From Nonomuraea ceibae (GTDB taxonomy: Bacteria > Actinomycetota > Actinomycetes > Streptosporangiales > Streptosporangiaceae), in the NCBI RefSeq assembly GCF_019396325.1, contig NZ_JAHKRO010000042.1:1-64000 (forward strand): a stretch of DNA of 64,000 nucleotides, in the 5' to 3' direction. This document shows positions 24,292 through 31,244 of the stretch, one piece after another; within the stretch, counting starts at the first letter, position 1; each line of letters starts with the position of its first letter. Under the pieces are notes generated by a model. It was not told the DNA's origin. It did no database searches and worked only from the letters and a program-made list of their open reading frames with translations. A program made the translations under genes and the position numbers.

Positions 24292-24486
24292 ATGGGCGCC
24301 GACGACAAGATCTCGAACAAGGCCGAAGAGCTGAAGGGCAGGGCCAAGGAGGGCGTGGGCCGGGCGACCGACGACGAACGCCTCGAGGCCGAGGGCCGCG
24401 CCGACCGCAGCAAGGGCAAGGTCAAGCAGGCGGGCGAGAAGGCGAAGGACGCCGCCCGCAACGTCAAGGACGCCTTCAAGCACTGA
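24292..24486 (+). CDS. CsbD family stress protein
   Basis: 64 aa, extremely hydrophilic (Lys, Glu, Asp, Ala, Gly). 'SNKAEELKGRAKEGVGRATD' and 'GKVKQAGEKAKDAARNVKDA' are the CsbD repeat signatures. Members are general-stress proteins controlled by alternative sigma factors; their biochemical role is unknown. A strong hairpin terminator lies 55 bp downstream. Confidence 0.92.
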   Translation: MGADDKISNKAEELKGRAKEGVGRATDDERLEAEGRADRSKGKVKQAGEKAKDAARNVKDAFKH

Positions 24487-24541
24487 GGCACAGCACCGCC
24501 TCAAGCGCTGGGGCACTGCTTCAAGCACGCGCGATGCACCT

Positions 24542-24590
24542 GGGGCCGGGGAGGGCCCGCCGTACCAAGGCGAAACACCTCCCCGGCCCC
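24542..24590 (+). terminator. Strong hairpin terminator after csbD-like gene
   Basis: Perfect 13-bp arms GGGGCCGGGGAGG (24542-24554) and CCTCCCCGGCCCC (24578-24590) with a 23-base loop, followed by TTCC rather than a long T-run, as is usual in GC-rich actinomycetes. Confidence 0.75.
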
Positions 24591-24836
24591 TTCCGTGTGC
24601 TTGACGTTCTTGACGGGTCCGCGGGCCGGGTTCCACGGTGACGCTCAGGCGCTCCACAAGGTCGCGCCGGCAGGCCGGACCGTTTCCCCGCAAAGGCTGG
24701 ATTCACCGCATTTTCCTTCCGCGCATTTGATCACCTAGCCCATTTCCGCCCATTTACCGCAACAAAAAGGAACGGGTGGGACCGGTCAAGTCTTCTTTGG
24801 CCGAAGTGATTGGGGTGATTTACGGGTATATCAGGA
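24591..24836. other. Non-coding leader region before the mini-gene
   Basis: Together with the terminator this makes ~390 bp without a gene. The second half (from ~24710) is distinctly AT-richer than its surroundings (for example CATTTTCCTTCC, ACAAAAAGGAACG, GGGTATATCAGG) and presumably carries the promoter of the mini-gene/ABC exporter unit. I could not fix a convincing -35/-10 pair. Confidence 0.5.
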
Positions 24837-24859
24837 CTAGTGTCCCTTTAGGGCACTAG
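24837..24859 (+). promoter_or_regulatory. Hairpin/operator immediately upstream of the mini-gene ribosome site
   Basis: CTAGTG(T)CCC and GGGCACTAG flank a TTTA loop: nine base pairs with one bulged T. It ends nine bases before the GGAGG of the mini-gene at 24877, so it could be an operator or a 5'-UTR stem that controls access to the ribosome site. Confidence 0.6.
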
Positions 24860-24876
24860 AAACAGGGGGAGGAGAA

Positions 24877-24981
24877 ATGACTCTCATTCAGAGTGGTTAC
24901 CGGTCCCACTGCTACCGTCGCCGCTGCTGTCGGCGCCGCCGTTACTACGGTGGCTGCCGTCGTAGGCGGTGGTGGTGGTAA
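24877..24981 (+). CDS. 34-aa Arg/Cys/Trp-rich mini-protein or leader peptide
   Basis: ATG 24877 has a near-perfect GGGGGAGGAG four bases upstream. The product begins MTLIQSGYRSHCY, continues with Arg blocks interrupted by CC, YY and GGC, and ends RRRRWWW: 12 Arg, 4 Cys (12, 17, 18, 27), 4 Tyr and 3 terminal Trp. Net charge is about +12. Its Trp codons overlap three tandem GTG candidate starts (24969-24977) of the ABC exporter, so the two are translationally coupled. Two readings: an exported cationic Cys-rich peptide, or a regulatory leader peptide whose ribosome stalls on Arg/Trp codons before the hairpin at 24993-25021. No peptide-modifying enzyme is adjacent. I know no family match. Confidence 0.6.
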   Translation: MTLIQSGYRSHCYRRRCCRRRRYYGGCRRRRWWW

Positions 24982-26945
24982 GAGAACGCCGTGAGAGTCG
25001 GCGGGCCGACCGCCGTCTCTCATTCTCTTTTCCTAGGCGGGGAGACCGTCCGGCGCTCGCGCCGGCGGTCTCCCTCCGCCGCACCTTCCGTGAATTCTGG
25101 CCCAACACCCGCGGCCTGCGCTGGTTGCTCGCCGCGGGCGTCGTTTTCGCCGCGGTCGCCGCGCTCTGCGAAGTCGCGGCGATCGGCCTGTTCGGCCGGA
25201 TCACCGATGAAGTGCTCACCACCCGCGACCTCGGCGCGTTCTGGGGGCCTGCGCTCACCTGGCTCGGCCTCGCCGCCGTCGCCGGCGTCGCCTCGCTCAC
25301 CGGCACGTACGCCACCGCCGTCGGCGCCGAACGTTTCCTGCTGAGCCTGCGCGACCGGGTGTTCACCCACATCCAGACGCTCTCGCCCGACTACGGGGAG
25401 AACCGCCGCCTCGGCGACCTCATGGCCAGGCTCACGGACGACATCGAGGCCATCGAAGAGCTGATGGGATCGGGCCTGGTCAAGCTGTTCACCACGGCCG
25501 CCAGCGTTGTCTTCTTCGCCGGCGCCGCCTTCTACGTCCGCTGGGACCTGGCCCTGATCACGATGGCGCTGGTCCCCGCCTTCCTCGTGGTGTCGAAGAT
25601 GTTCGCCTCCCGCTTCAGGGTGGCCTCGGCGCGCGAGCGCTCCAGCAACGGCGAGATGAACAGCGTCATCGAGGAGGGGCTGGCCAACCAGGCGCTCGTC
25701 CAGTCCTACAACCGCCAGTCCGCCGAGTCGGCCCGGCTGCACGCGACCGGCCGAGGCTGGCTGCGCGCCAACCTGTCGCAGGCGTGGCTCGCCGGCCTGT
25801 ACGGTCCCGCCGTCCAGGTGCTGGAGACCGTCTGCCTCATCGTCATCCTGGGCGTCGGCGCGTGGGAGATCGCCGCCGGACGGCTCACGCTGGGCGGCCT
25901 GCTGGCCTTCGCCGCGTACCTGGCCATGCTCTACCCGGCCGTGCAGAGCCTCGGCGAGATCGCGCTCACCGTGTCGGAGGCTGCGGCCGGCTCCGACCGC
26001 GTCATGGAGGTGCTCAGGACCAGGCCCGCCGTCGAGGACGCCCCCGGCGCCCGGCCGCTGCCCGGCCGCGCCGCCGGCCGCGTCGGCTTCGAGCACGTCG
26101 GCTTCCGCTATCCCGGCCGCAGACGGCCCGCCCTCCAGAACCTGTCGTTCACCGCCGAACCAGGCGAGCTCGTCGTGCTCACCGGACCCAGCGGCGCGGG
26201 CAAGTCGACGCTGGCCAAGCTGCTGCTGCGGTTCTACGACCCCGACACCGGCCGCGTGCTGCTCGACGGCCACGACATCCGCGAGCTCACCAGGGCGTCT
26301 CTGCGCGACAACATCACGATCCTGCACCAGGAGACGCTGCTGTTCTCGGGGACCGTACGCGACAACATCGCCTACGGCCGGCCGGACGCCACCCACGACG
26401 AGGTCATCCGCGCCGCCGAGCTCGCCGGGGTGCACGACTTCGTCAGGACCCTGCCCCGGGGGTACGACTCCCAGGTCGGGCAGCGGGGCAGACTGCTGTC
26501 CGGGGGGCAGCGGCAGCGCGTGGCCATCGCCAGGGCGATCCTGCGCGACGCCCCCGTGCTCGTCCTCGACGAGCCGATGACCGGCCTCGACCAGGCCACG
26601 GCCACGCGCATCATGGAGCCGCTGCGGCGGCTCATGGCCGGACGGACCACCATCCTCATCACCCACGACCTGCGTCACCTGCCACAGGACGCACGCGTGA
26701 TCGAGCTGGAGCCGGCCGGCCGGGAGAGCCGGATCCGCCTGAAGCGGCTCGGGGCTCAGCGGGAGAGCCCGAGGCTGTTGAGCAGCCCGGTGACGCCGAT
26801 GTTGTCCAGCAGCGAGGACGAAGCTGACGGTGCCGACGGCGTCGACGGTGCCGCCGGTGCCGAGGACGAGCGCGGCGCGGTCGTCGTCGCCGACGAGGTC
26901 GGACGGTTCCACGGGCCGGTCCACGGGCCGGTCCACGGGCCGTAG
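24969..26945 (+). CDS. ABC exporter, fused membrane and ATPase domains
   Basis: 658 aa half-transporter. Three consecutive GTG codons at 24969-24977 are the only usable starts after the in-frame TAG at 24963; they lie inside the mini-gene. After a basic ~35-residue leader come six membrane helices (to ~residue 330), then the ATPase: Walker A 'GPSGAGKST' (~405), Q-loop 'ILHQETLLFSG', signature 'LSGGQRQRVAIARA', Walker B 'VLVLDEP' and the switch 'THDLRHLP'. It belongs to the type IV multidrug/lipid/peptide exporter group; 'PDYGENRRLGDLMARLTDD' is typical. The final ~62 residues are acidic, low-complexity and antisense to the next gene, so the true C-terminus is unusual. Confidence 0.9.
   Translation: MVVVRERRESRRADRRLSFSFPRRGDRPALAPAVSLRRTFREFWPNTRGLRWLLAAGVVFAAVAALCEVAAIGLFGRITDEVLTTRDLGAFWGPALTWLGLAAVAGVASLTGTYATAVGAERFLLSLRDRVFTHIQTLSPDYGENRRLGDLMARLTDDIEAIEELMGSGLVKLFTTAASVVFFAGAAFYVRWDLALITMALVPAFLVVSKMFASRFRVASARERSSNGEMNSVIEEGLANQALVQSYNRQSAESARLHATGRGWLRANLSQAWLAGLYGPAVQVLETVCLIVILGVGAWEIAAGRLTLGGLLAFAAYLAMLYPAVQSLGEIALTVSEAAAGSDRVMEVLRTRPAVEDAPGARPLPGRAAGRVGFEHVGFRYPGRRRPALQNLSFTAEPGELVVLTGPSGAGKSTLAKLLLRFYDPDTGRVLLDGHDIRELTRASLRDNITILHQETLLFSGTVRDNIAYGRPDATHDEVIRAAELAGVHDFVRTLPRGYDSQVGQRGRLLSGGQRQRVAIARAILRDAPVLVLDEPMTGLDQATATRIMEPLRRLMAGRTTILITHDLRHLPQDARVIELEPAGRESRIRLKRLGAQRESPRLLSSPVTPMLSSSEDEADGADGVDGAAGAEDERGAVVVADEVGRFHGPVHGPVHGP
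24993..25021 (+). terminator. Attenuator-like hairpin after the mini-gene stop
   Basis: GAGAG-t-CGGCGG (24993-25004) pairs with CCGCCG-t-CTCTC (25010-25021) around a 5-base loop: 11 pairs and one mismatch, followed by ATTCTCTTTT. It begins 12 bases after the mini-gene stop and lies inside the N-terminal codons of the ABC gene. CCGCCG at 24936-24941, within the mini-gene, could pair with the same CGGCGG and compete. Confidence 0.55.
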
Positions 26946-27439
26946 GGCTGCTGCCACTGCGGACGGTAGGAGTGCGGCCAGTTCGAACGGTAGGAGTCGG
27001 CCCAGTGCGGGTGGTAGGCGCCGTACCGGCGGTTGTACTCCTCGCACCACGGCGCCGTGATCAGGCCCCGGACGTGCCCGTTCACGTTGACCGTGCCGAC
27101 CGGGCCGTTGCGCCTGGCGGTGGCGTCCGCGTTCGAGTTCGAGTCGAAGACCTGGCCCATCAGCGCGTGGACGTAGCCGTTGATCTCGGCCCACTCCTCG
27201 GCGGTCGGCTGCCTGTCGTAGCTGATCCGTACGCCGTCACGGCCGTACTCGTCGTCGGTCAGGTACTGGACCAGCTCGTCGTCGCCGATCACGTCGCGCA
27301 GCGGCGAGTGCGGCAGGTACGTGGCGTTCGCGCACCACTCCCTGAGCCGGTCGTCGTAGTCGTCGGCCGCGGCCGGCGCGGCCATCAACGTGACGCCGGT
27401 GGCCGTCGCTGCGAGTGCGGTGATGACGTGCTTGTACAT
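26756..27439 (-). CDS. Secreted protein of unknown function
   Basis: 227 aa with a Sec signal peptide (MYKH, hydrophobic core, AAPAAA-DD cleavage). The mature part has two Cys ('REWCANATYL' and 'APWCEEYNRR'), a central Tyr/Trp/Pro-rich segment with three GPWTGPW-type repeats, then a Ser/Ala/Pro/Thr-rich stalk and a hydrophobic end 'LDNIGVTGLLNSLGLSR'. I do not recognise the family. The last 190 bp are antisense to the end of the ABC gene. It diverges from the kinase gene at 27577. Confidence 0.7.
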   Translation of the reverse strand: MYKHVITALAATATGVTLMAAPAAADDYDDRLREWCANATYLPHSPLRDVIGDDELVQYLTDDEYGRDGVRISYDRQPTAEEWAEINGYVHALMGQVFDSNSNADATARRNGPVGTVNVNGHVRGLITAPWCEEYNRRYGAYHPHWADSYRSNWPHSYRPQWQQPYGPWTGPWTGPWNRPTSSATTTAPRSSSAPAAPSTPSAPSASSSLLDNIGVTGLLNSLGLSR

Positions 27440-27576
27440 GGGTGCCCCCTGCGGGTGGTGATCTGATCATCCGCAGTGGTCAGTACCCATAGTGAGCTTT
27501 CAACTACTCCATGGTTGGATCTGGCCGTCTTTACCCGGACTGCCGTCGTCCGAGCGGAACGCGTACTCTGCTGCCC

Positions 27577-29244
27577 ATGCGTGAACGGGTCATCGACGGC
27601 CGCTTCGAGCTGCGCGAACGGCTCGGCGGCGGCGGCATGGGTCTGGTGTGGCGGGCCTGGGACACCGCCCTGCACCGCGACGTCGCGCTCAAGGAAGTGC
27701 GGCCGCCCGACCCGGCCATGGACGAGCACGACCCGGCCCTGGCCCGCGAGCTGCGCGCCCGCGTGCTGCGCGAGGCCCGCGCCCTGGCTCGGCTCAACCA
27801 CCCGCACGTCGCCACCATCCACCACATCGTCGACGAGGGCACGGACACGTACCCGTGGCTCGTCATGGAGCTCGTCACCGGCGGCTCGCTCCAGGACCGG
27901 CTCGTCCACGGCCCGATGCCCCCCGCGGAGGTCGCGCGGCTCGGCCGCGAGGTGCTGTCGGCGCTGCGCGCCGCCCACGCCGTCGGCATCCAGCACCGCG
28001 ACGTCAAGCCCGCCAACGTCCTGCTCCGCTCCGACGGGCGCTCCGTCCTGACGGACTTCGGCATCGCCGCCGTACGCGAGGCGCCCAGCCTGACGGCCAC
28101 CGGGTCGTTCATCGGCTCACCCGAATACATGGCGCCCGAGCGCATCAACGGGCACGAGGGCGACCCGGCCTCCGACCTGTGGTCGCTCGGCATGATGCTG
28201 TACGTGGCGGTCGAGGGGCGGCATCCGTTGCGCCGCGCCACCACGCTGGCGACGCTCGCGGCGGTGCTCAACCAGGAGGTGCCGCCGCCGGAACGGGCCG
28301 GGGCGCTCGGGCCCGCCCTGATGGCGCTGCTCAACCGCGACCCGTCGGCCCGCCCCGGCCCCGAGACCCTCGACCACCTCCTGACCGTCGCCACCGACGC
28401 CCCCTCGGCCCACGGGGGCGGGCCCTACGGCCACCAGCCCGCGGGCAGCTCGCCGACGCATCCGCCCGGGCCCTTCGGGGGCTCGCCGTACCCGCCTCCC
28501 CGGGGAGCGGTGACGCATCCCCCCGGCCGGCCCTACGGCGGCCCGCCGGCCCCCGCGCCCTACGGGATGCCGACCCAGGGACGGACCGCGGGGAAGCGGA
28601 AGACCGGCAGGATCGTCGGCGCGATCTCGGCCGCCGCCGTCGTGGCCGTCGCCGCCGTCGTCTGGACGCAGCTCCCCTCCTCGACCGGCAGCCCCCAGCA
28701 GCGGCCCGAAGACGCCGCCACCCTCGCCGCCCCCGCCCGCACCCCCACCGAGGACCCTACGCCGGAGGCGGAGACCACCACCCCCACTCCCCGCGCCGTC
28801 AACCTGCACACCGAGACGGGCATGCGTGACCTGATCAAGGCCATGAAGCCCGTCATCGGCGGTACCAAGGTCTACGGCCTCACCGTCTACCCCACCTACG
28901 CCTCCGCCGAGGCCCCCGCGAAGGCCCGCAAGGGCGCCTACGACCGCTACTTCTACCGCGACGGCGTCGTCACCAAGCAGGAGGGCTTCGGCCACACCAC
29001 GAAGTCCCCCGCCGTGGACCTGGAATCGTTCGACTGGAGCGTCCTGCCCGCCCTGTTCCGCAAGGCGCCGAAGGCCCTGAACGTCCCCAAACCCACCTCC
29101 CGCTACCTCATCGTCGACACCGACTTCCCGTTCACCGGCGCCACCCGGCAGGTCCTGCTCGTCTACCTGAGCGACGAGTACGACGGCGGCTACCTGGTCG
29201 CCGACCGCAAGGGCAAGATCCTCAAGACGAACCCCGCAGGATAA
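27577..29244 (+). CDS. Transmembrane serine/threonine protein kinase with unusual extracellular domain
   Basis: 555 aa. Kinase domain at residues ~9-265: 'RLGGGGMGLVW', Lys in 'VALKEV', 'HRDVKPANVLL', 'DFGIA' and 'GSPEYMAPE'. A Pro/Gly-rich juxtamembrane linker (~270-335, repeated THPPG) leads to one membrane helix at ~345-362. Outside is a ~170-residue folded region ('METGMRDLIKAM'-like start, 'VYGLTVYPTYASAEAP', 'SRYLIVDTDFPF') that is not a PASTA repeat and resembles a lipoprotein-like sensor module seen in streptosporangial kinases. Start ATG 27577 directly precedes the kinase fold. An inverted-repeat terminator lies 17 bp after the stop. Confidence 0.9.
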   Translation: MRERVIDGRFELRERLGGGGMGLVWRAWDTALHRDVALKEVRPPDPAMDEHDPALARELRARVLREARALARLNHPHVATIHHIVDEGTDTYPWLVMELVTGGSLQDRLVHGPMPPAEVARLGREVLSALRAAHAVGIQHRDVKPANVLLRSDGRSVLTDFGIAAVREAPSLTATGSFIGSPEYMAPERINGHEGDPASDLWSLGMMLYVAVEGRHPLRRATTLATLAAVLNQEVPPPERAGALGPALMALLNRDPSARPGPETLDHLLTVATDAPSAHGGGPYGHQPAGSSPTHPPGPFGGSPYPPPRGAVTHPPGRPYGGPPAPAPYGMPTQGRTAGKRKTGRIVGAISAAAVVAVAAVVWTQLPSSTGSPQQRPEDAATLAAPARTPTEDPTPEAETTTPTPRAVNLHTETGMRDLIKAMKPVIGGTKVYGLTVYPTYASAEAPAKARKGAYDRYFYRDGVVTKQEGFGHTTKSPAVDLESFDWSVLPALFRKAPKALNVPKPTSRYLIVDTDFPFTGATRQVLLVYLSDEYDGGYLVADRKGKILKTNPAG

Positions 29245-29261
29245 CCCCGTTTGACGGCTAC

Positions 29262-29302
29262 GGGCTTGAGGGAAGTAACGCCATTTCTCTTTCCTCAAGC
29301 CC
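29262..29302. terminator. Hairpin, probable bidirectional terminator
   Basis: GGGCTTGAGGGAAG (29262-29275) pairs with CTTTCCTCAAGCCC (29289-29302), 13 of 14 bases, around a 13-base loop. It lies between the kinase stop and the convergent LysM gene and could serve both. Confidence 0.7.
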
Positions 29303-29403
29303 ATGCCAAGCGAGTCTCATTCCCGAACAGTTAACCTCCGACTGATCGAGCGGCCACCGCGCGGGCCCGCTGACGCGACGTAATCCGGCGCTACAGGGAA
29401 GGG

Positions 29404-29688
29404 CTACCAGTCGCAGTTCGCTTCCGGCACTCTCAGACGCTGTCCTACGTGAAGATTGTTGAGGTCAACGCCCGGGTTCAGGGCGGCGAGCGTAGAGTAG
29501 GAGATCCCGAGTTTGCCGGCGATCCCTCTCGCCGTATCTCCGCGCTTGACGAAGTAGTAGCAGGCCAGAACCGTTGCCTCGGCCCCTTCCTGCGTGACGC
29601 TCGTGGCCGCCGCAGGTGTCGCCATGACAGCAGGAGTGGTGAGCAGGGCCGCCACGGTGGAAATGGCAAGCGCTGTCTTCCAGGTCAT
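29404..29688 (-). CDS. Small secreted LysM-domain protein
   Basis: 94 aa from MTWKTALAIS, preceded by GAGGGAG; longer upstream starts are not needed. A Sec signal peptide (cleavage near ATPAAA-T) leaves a mature protein that is essentially one LysM repeat: 'CYYFVKRGDTARGIAGKLG', 'ISYSTLAALNPGVDLNNLHV' and 'GQRLRVPEANC'. Two Cys bracket the domain and may form a disulfide. LysM binds peptidoglycan GlcNAc; with no catalytic domain, a wall-bound or effector-like role is likely. Codon use is less GC-rich than that of its neighbours. Confidence 0.85.
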   Translation of the reverse strand: MTWKTALAISTVAALLTTPAVMATPAAATSVTQEGAEATVLACYYFVKRGDTARGIAGKLGISYSTLAALNPGVDLNNLHVGQRLRVPEANCDW

Positions 29689-29884
29689 CTTGACTCCCTC
29701 GGATTGGAAAGATCTTGATGGCTTGTTGATTCTAGGAGGCGCCCATAACTGCAACAAGGGTTGATCTTCTGGTGGGACGCGGCTGGGAGAGCGGCCGAGC
29801 GTGAAACGTTCATGAGAAGTCGCTGGTTGTCGCCGAGGGAAGGGCTCATTCGTTGACGGTCGGCCGGGAGCGTGGGATCAATCA

Positions 29885-29900
29885 GGGAAAGCGCTTACCC
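29885..29900. promoter_or_regulatory. LacI-family operator-like palindrome
   Basis: GGGAAAGCGCTTACCC, a 16-bp palindrome with only the fourth base pair off, centred on AAGCGCTT. It lies just before the ribosome site of the pectate lyase gene. Actinomycete LacI-type repressors of polysaccharide genes bind such GCGCTT-centred sites; no such regulator gene is in the window. Confidence 0.65.
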
Positions 29901-29913
29901 GAAGGGAGCGGAC

Positions 29914-31146
29914 GTGTTACGTCAACTCTTGCGCCGCCTGTCCGTGGCCGCCACCGCCGTGGTGACGGCACTGACGGGCGCCCTGGCCGTGCTGCCACCG
30001 CCGGCCCAGGCCGCCACCGTCGACACCGGCGCCTGGTACGTCCTGGTGAACCGGCACAGCGGCAAGGCCCTGGACCTGTACGACTTCGCCGCCGCCGACG
30101 GCGCCCCGATCGTGCAGTGGGCGCGCAACGACGGCAACCAGCAGCAGTGGCGGTTCGTCAGCTCCGGCGACGGCTACTACCGGCTCAAGTCCCGGCACAG
30201 CGGCAAGGTGCTCGACGTCTACGAGTGGAACGCCGAAGGCGGCGCGCAGATCGTCCAGTGGGCCGATCTGAACGGCTGGAACCAGCAGTTCCGCCTGGCC
30301 GACTCCGACGGCGGGCACGTACGCCTGATCAACCGCCACAGCGGCAAGGCCCTGGAGGCGTGGGAGTGGGCCACCAGCGACGGCGCCCGCGTCTCCCAGT
30401 GGGACGACCTGAACGGCGCCAACCAGCAGTGGCGGCTCGTCAAGCTCGGCTCCGGCGACAGCGGAGGCGGCGACGGCAGCGGCGCGTGGCCGTCCGACAC
30501 CGGCAGCGTCCACCAGACGGAGACGCGCGAGGTCGGCACGTTCTTCGACGGCGGCATGAAGCGCTACTACGGCATCGGCGACGGCGGGCAGGGCGAGAGC
30601 CAGGACCCGATGTTCGTGGTGGCGAACGGCGGCACCATCCAGAACGTGATCATCGACGCCCCGGCCGGCGACGGCATCCACTGCGAGGGCTCGTGCACGA
30701 TCCGCAACGTGTGGTGGAACGACGTGGGCGAGGACGCCGCCACGTTCAAGAGCTCCAGCTCCTCGGCGCGCTACCTGGTCGAGGGCGGCGGCGCGAAGTC
30801 GGGCTCCGACAAGGTGTTCCAGCACAACGGCGCGGGAACCGTGACGATCCGCGACTTCCAGGTGCACAGCTCGGGCAAGCTCTATCGGGCGTGCGGCAAC
30901 TGCTCCAGCTCCTACCAGCGGCACGTGGTCATGGACGGCGTCACCGCCCGGTCCACGAAGGTGCTGGCCGGGATCAACACCAACTGGGGTGACACGGCCA
31001 GGTTCAGCCGGATCACGGTGTACGGGAGCGCGACGATCTGCGAGAAGTATCGGGGCGTTCCGAAGGGGAGCGAGCCCGAGAAGATCGGCTCCGGTGCGGA
31101 CGGGGTCAGCTGCCTCTACTCCTCCTCCGACATCACCTACAGATAG
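29914..31146 (+). CDS. Secreted pectate lyase (PL3-like) with N-terminal ricin-type lectin domain
   Basis: 410 aa from GTG 29914 (AGGGAG upstream). Signal peptide to about AQAA (residue ~34). Residues ~40-185 are a ricin-B/CBM13 trefoil: three repeats with 'NRHSGKALDLYDF', 'SRHSGKVLDVYEW' and 'NRHSGKALEAWEW', each ending in an NQQW/NQQF-type motif. After a Gly/Ser/Asp linker the catalytic right-handed beta-helix follows ('GTIQNVIIDAPAGDGIHCEG', 'CTIRNVWWNDVGEDAATFK', 'RYLVEGGGAKSGSDKVFQHN'), typical of family 3 pectate lyases that cleave polygalacturonate with Ca2+. Probably induced through the palindrome at 29885. Confidence 0.88.
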   Translation: MLRQLLRRLSVAATAVVTALTGALAVLPPPAQAATVDTGAWYVLVNRHSGKALDLYDFAAADGAPIVQWARNDGNQQQWRFVSSGDGYYRLKSRHSGKVLDVYEWNAEGGAQIVQWADLNGWNQQFRLADSDGGHVRLINRHSGKALEAWEWATSDGARVSQWDDLNGANQQWRLVKLGSGDSGGGDGSGAWPSDTGSVHQTETREVGTFFDGGMKRYYGIGDGGQGESQDPMFVVANGGTIQNVIIDAPAGDGIHCEGSCTIRNVWWNDVGEDAATFKSSSSSARYLVEGGGAKSGSDKVFQHNGAGTVTIRDFQVHSSGKLYRACGNCSSSYQRHVVMDGVTARSTKVLAGINTNWGDTARFSRITVYGSATICEKYRGVPKGSEPEKIGSGADGVSCLYSSSDITYR

Positions 31147-31155
31147 CTCCCGGTA

Positions 31156-31186
31156 CGCGCCGGGAGAGGCGTCCTTTCCCGGCGCG
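31156..31186 (+). terminator. Hairpin terminator after pectate lyase gene
   Basis: Perfect 10-bp arms CGCGCCGGGA (31156-31165) and TCCCGGCGCG (31177-31186) with an 11-base loop, followed by TTGCGTT, ten bases after the stop. Confidence 0.75.
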
Positions 31187-31244
31187 TTGCGTTAGCGGTA
31201 ACACGTAGCGGAATTCCCTACTGTCTCTGTGGGATACTGAGCGC

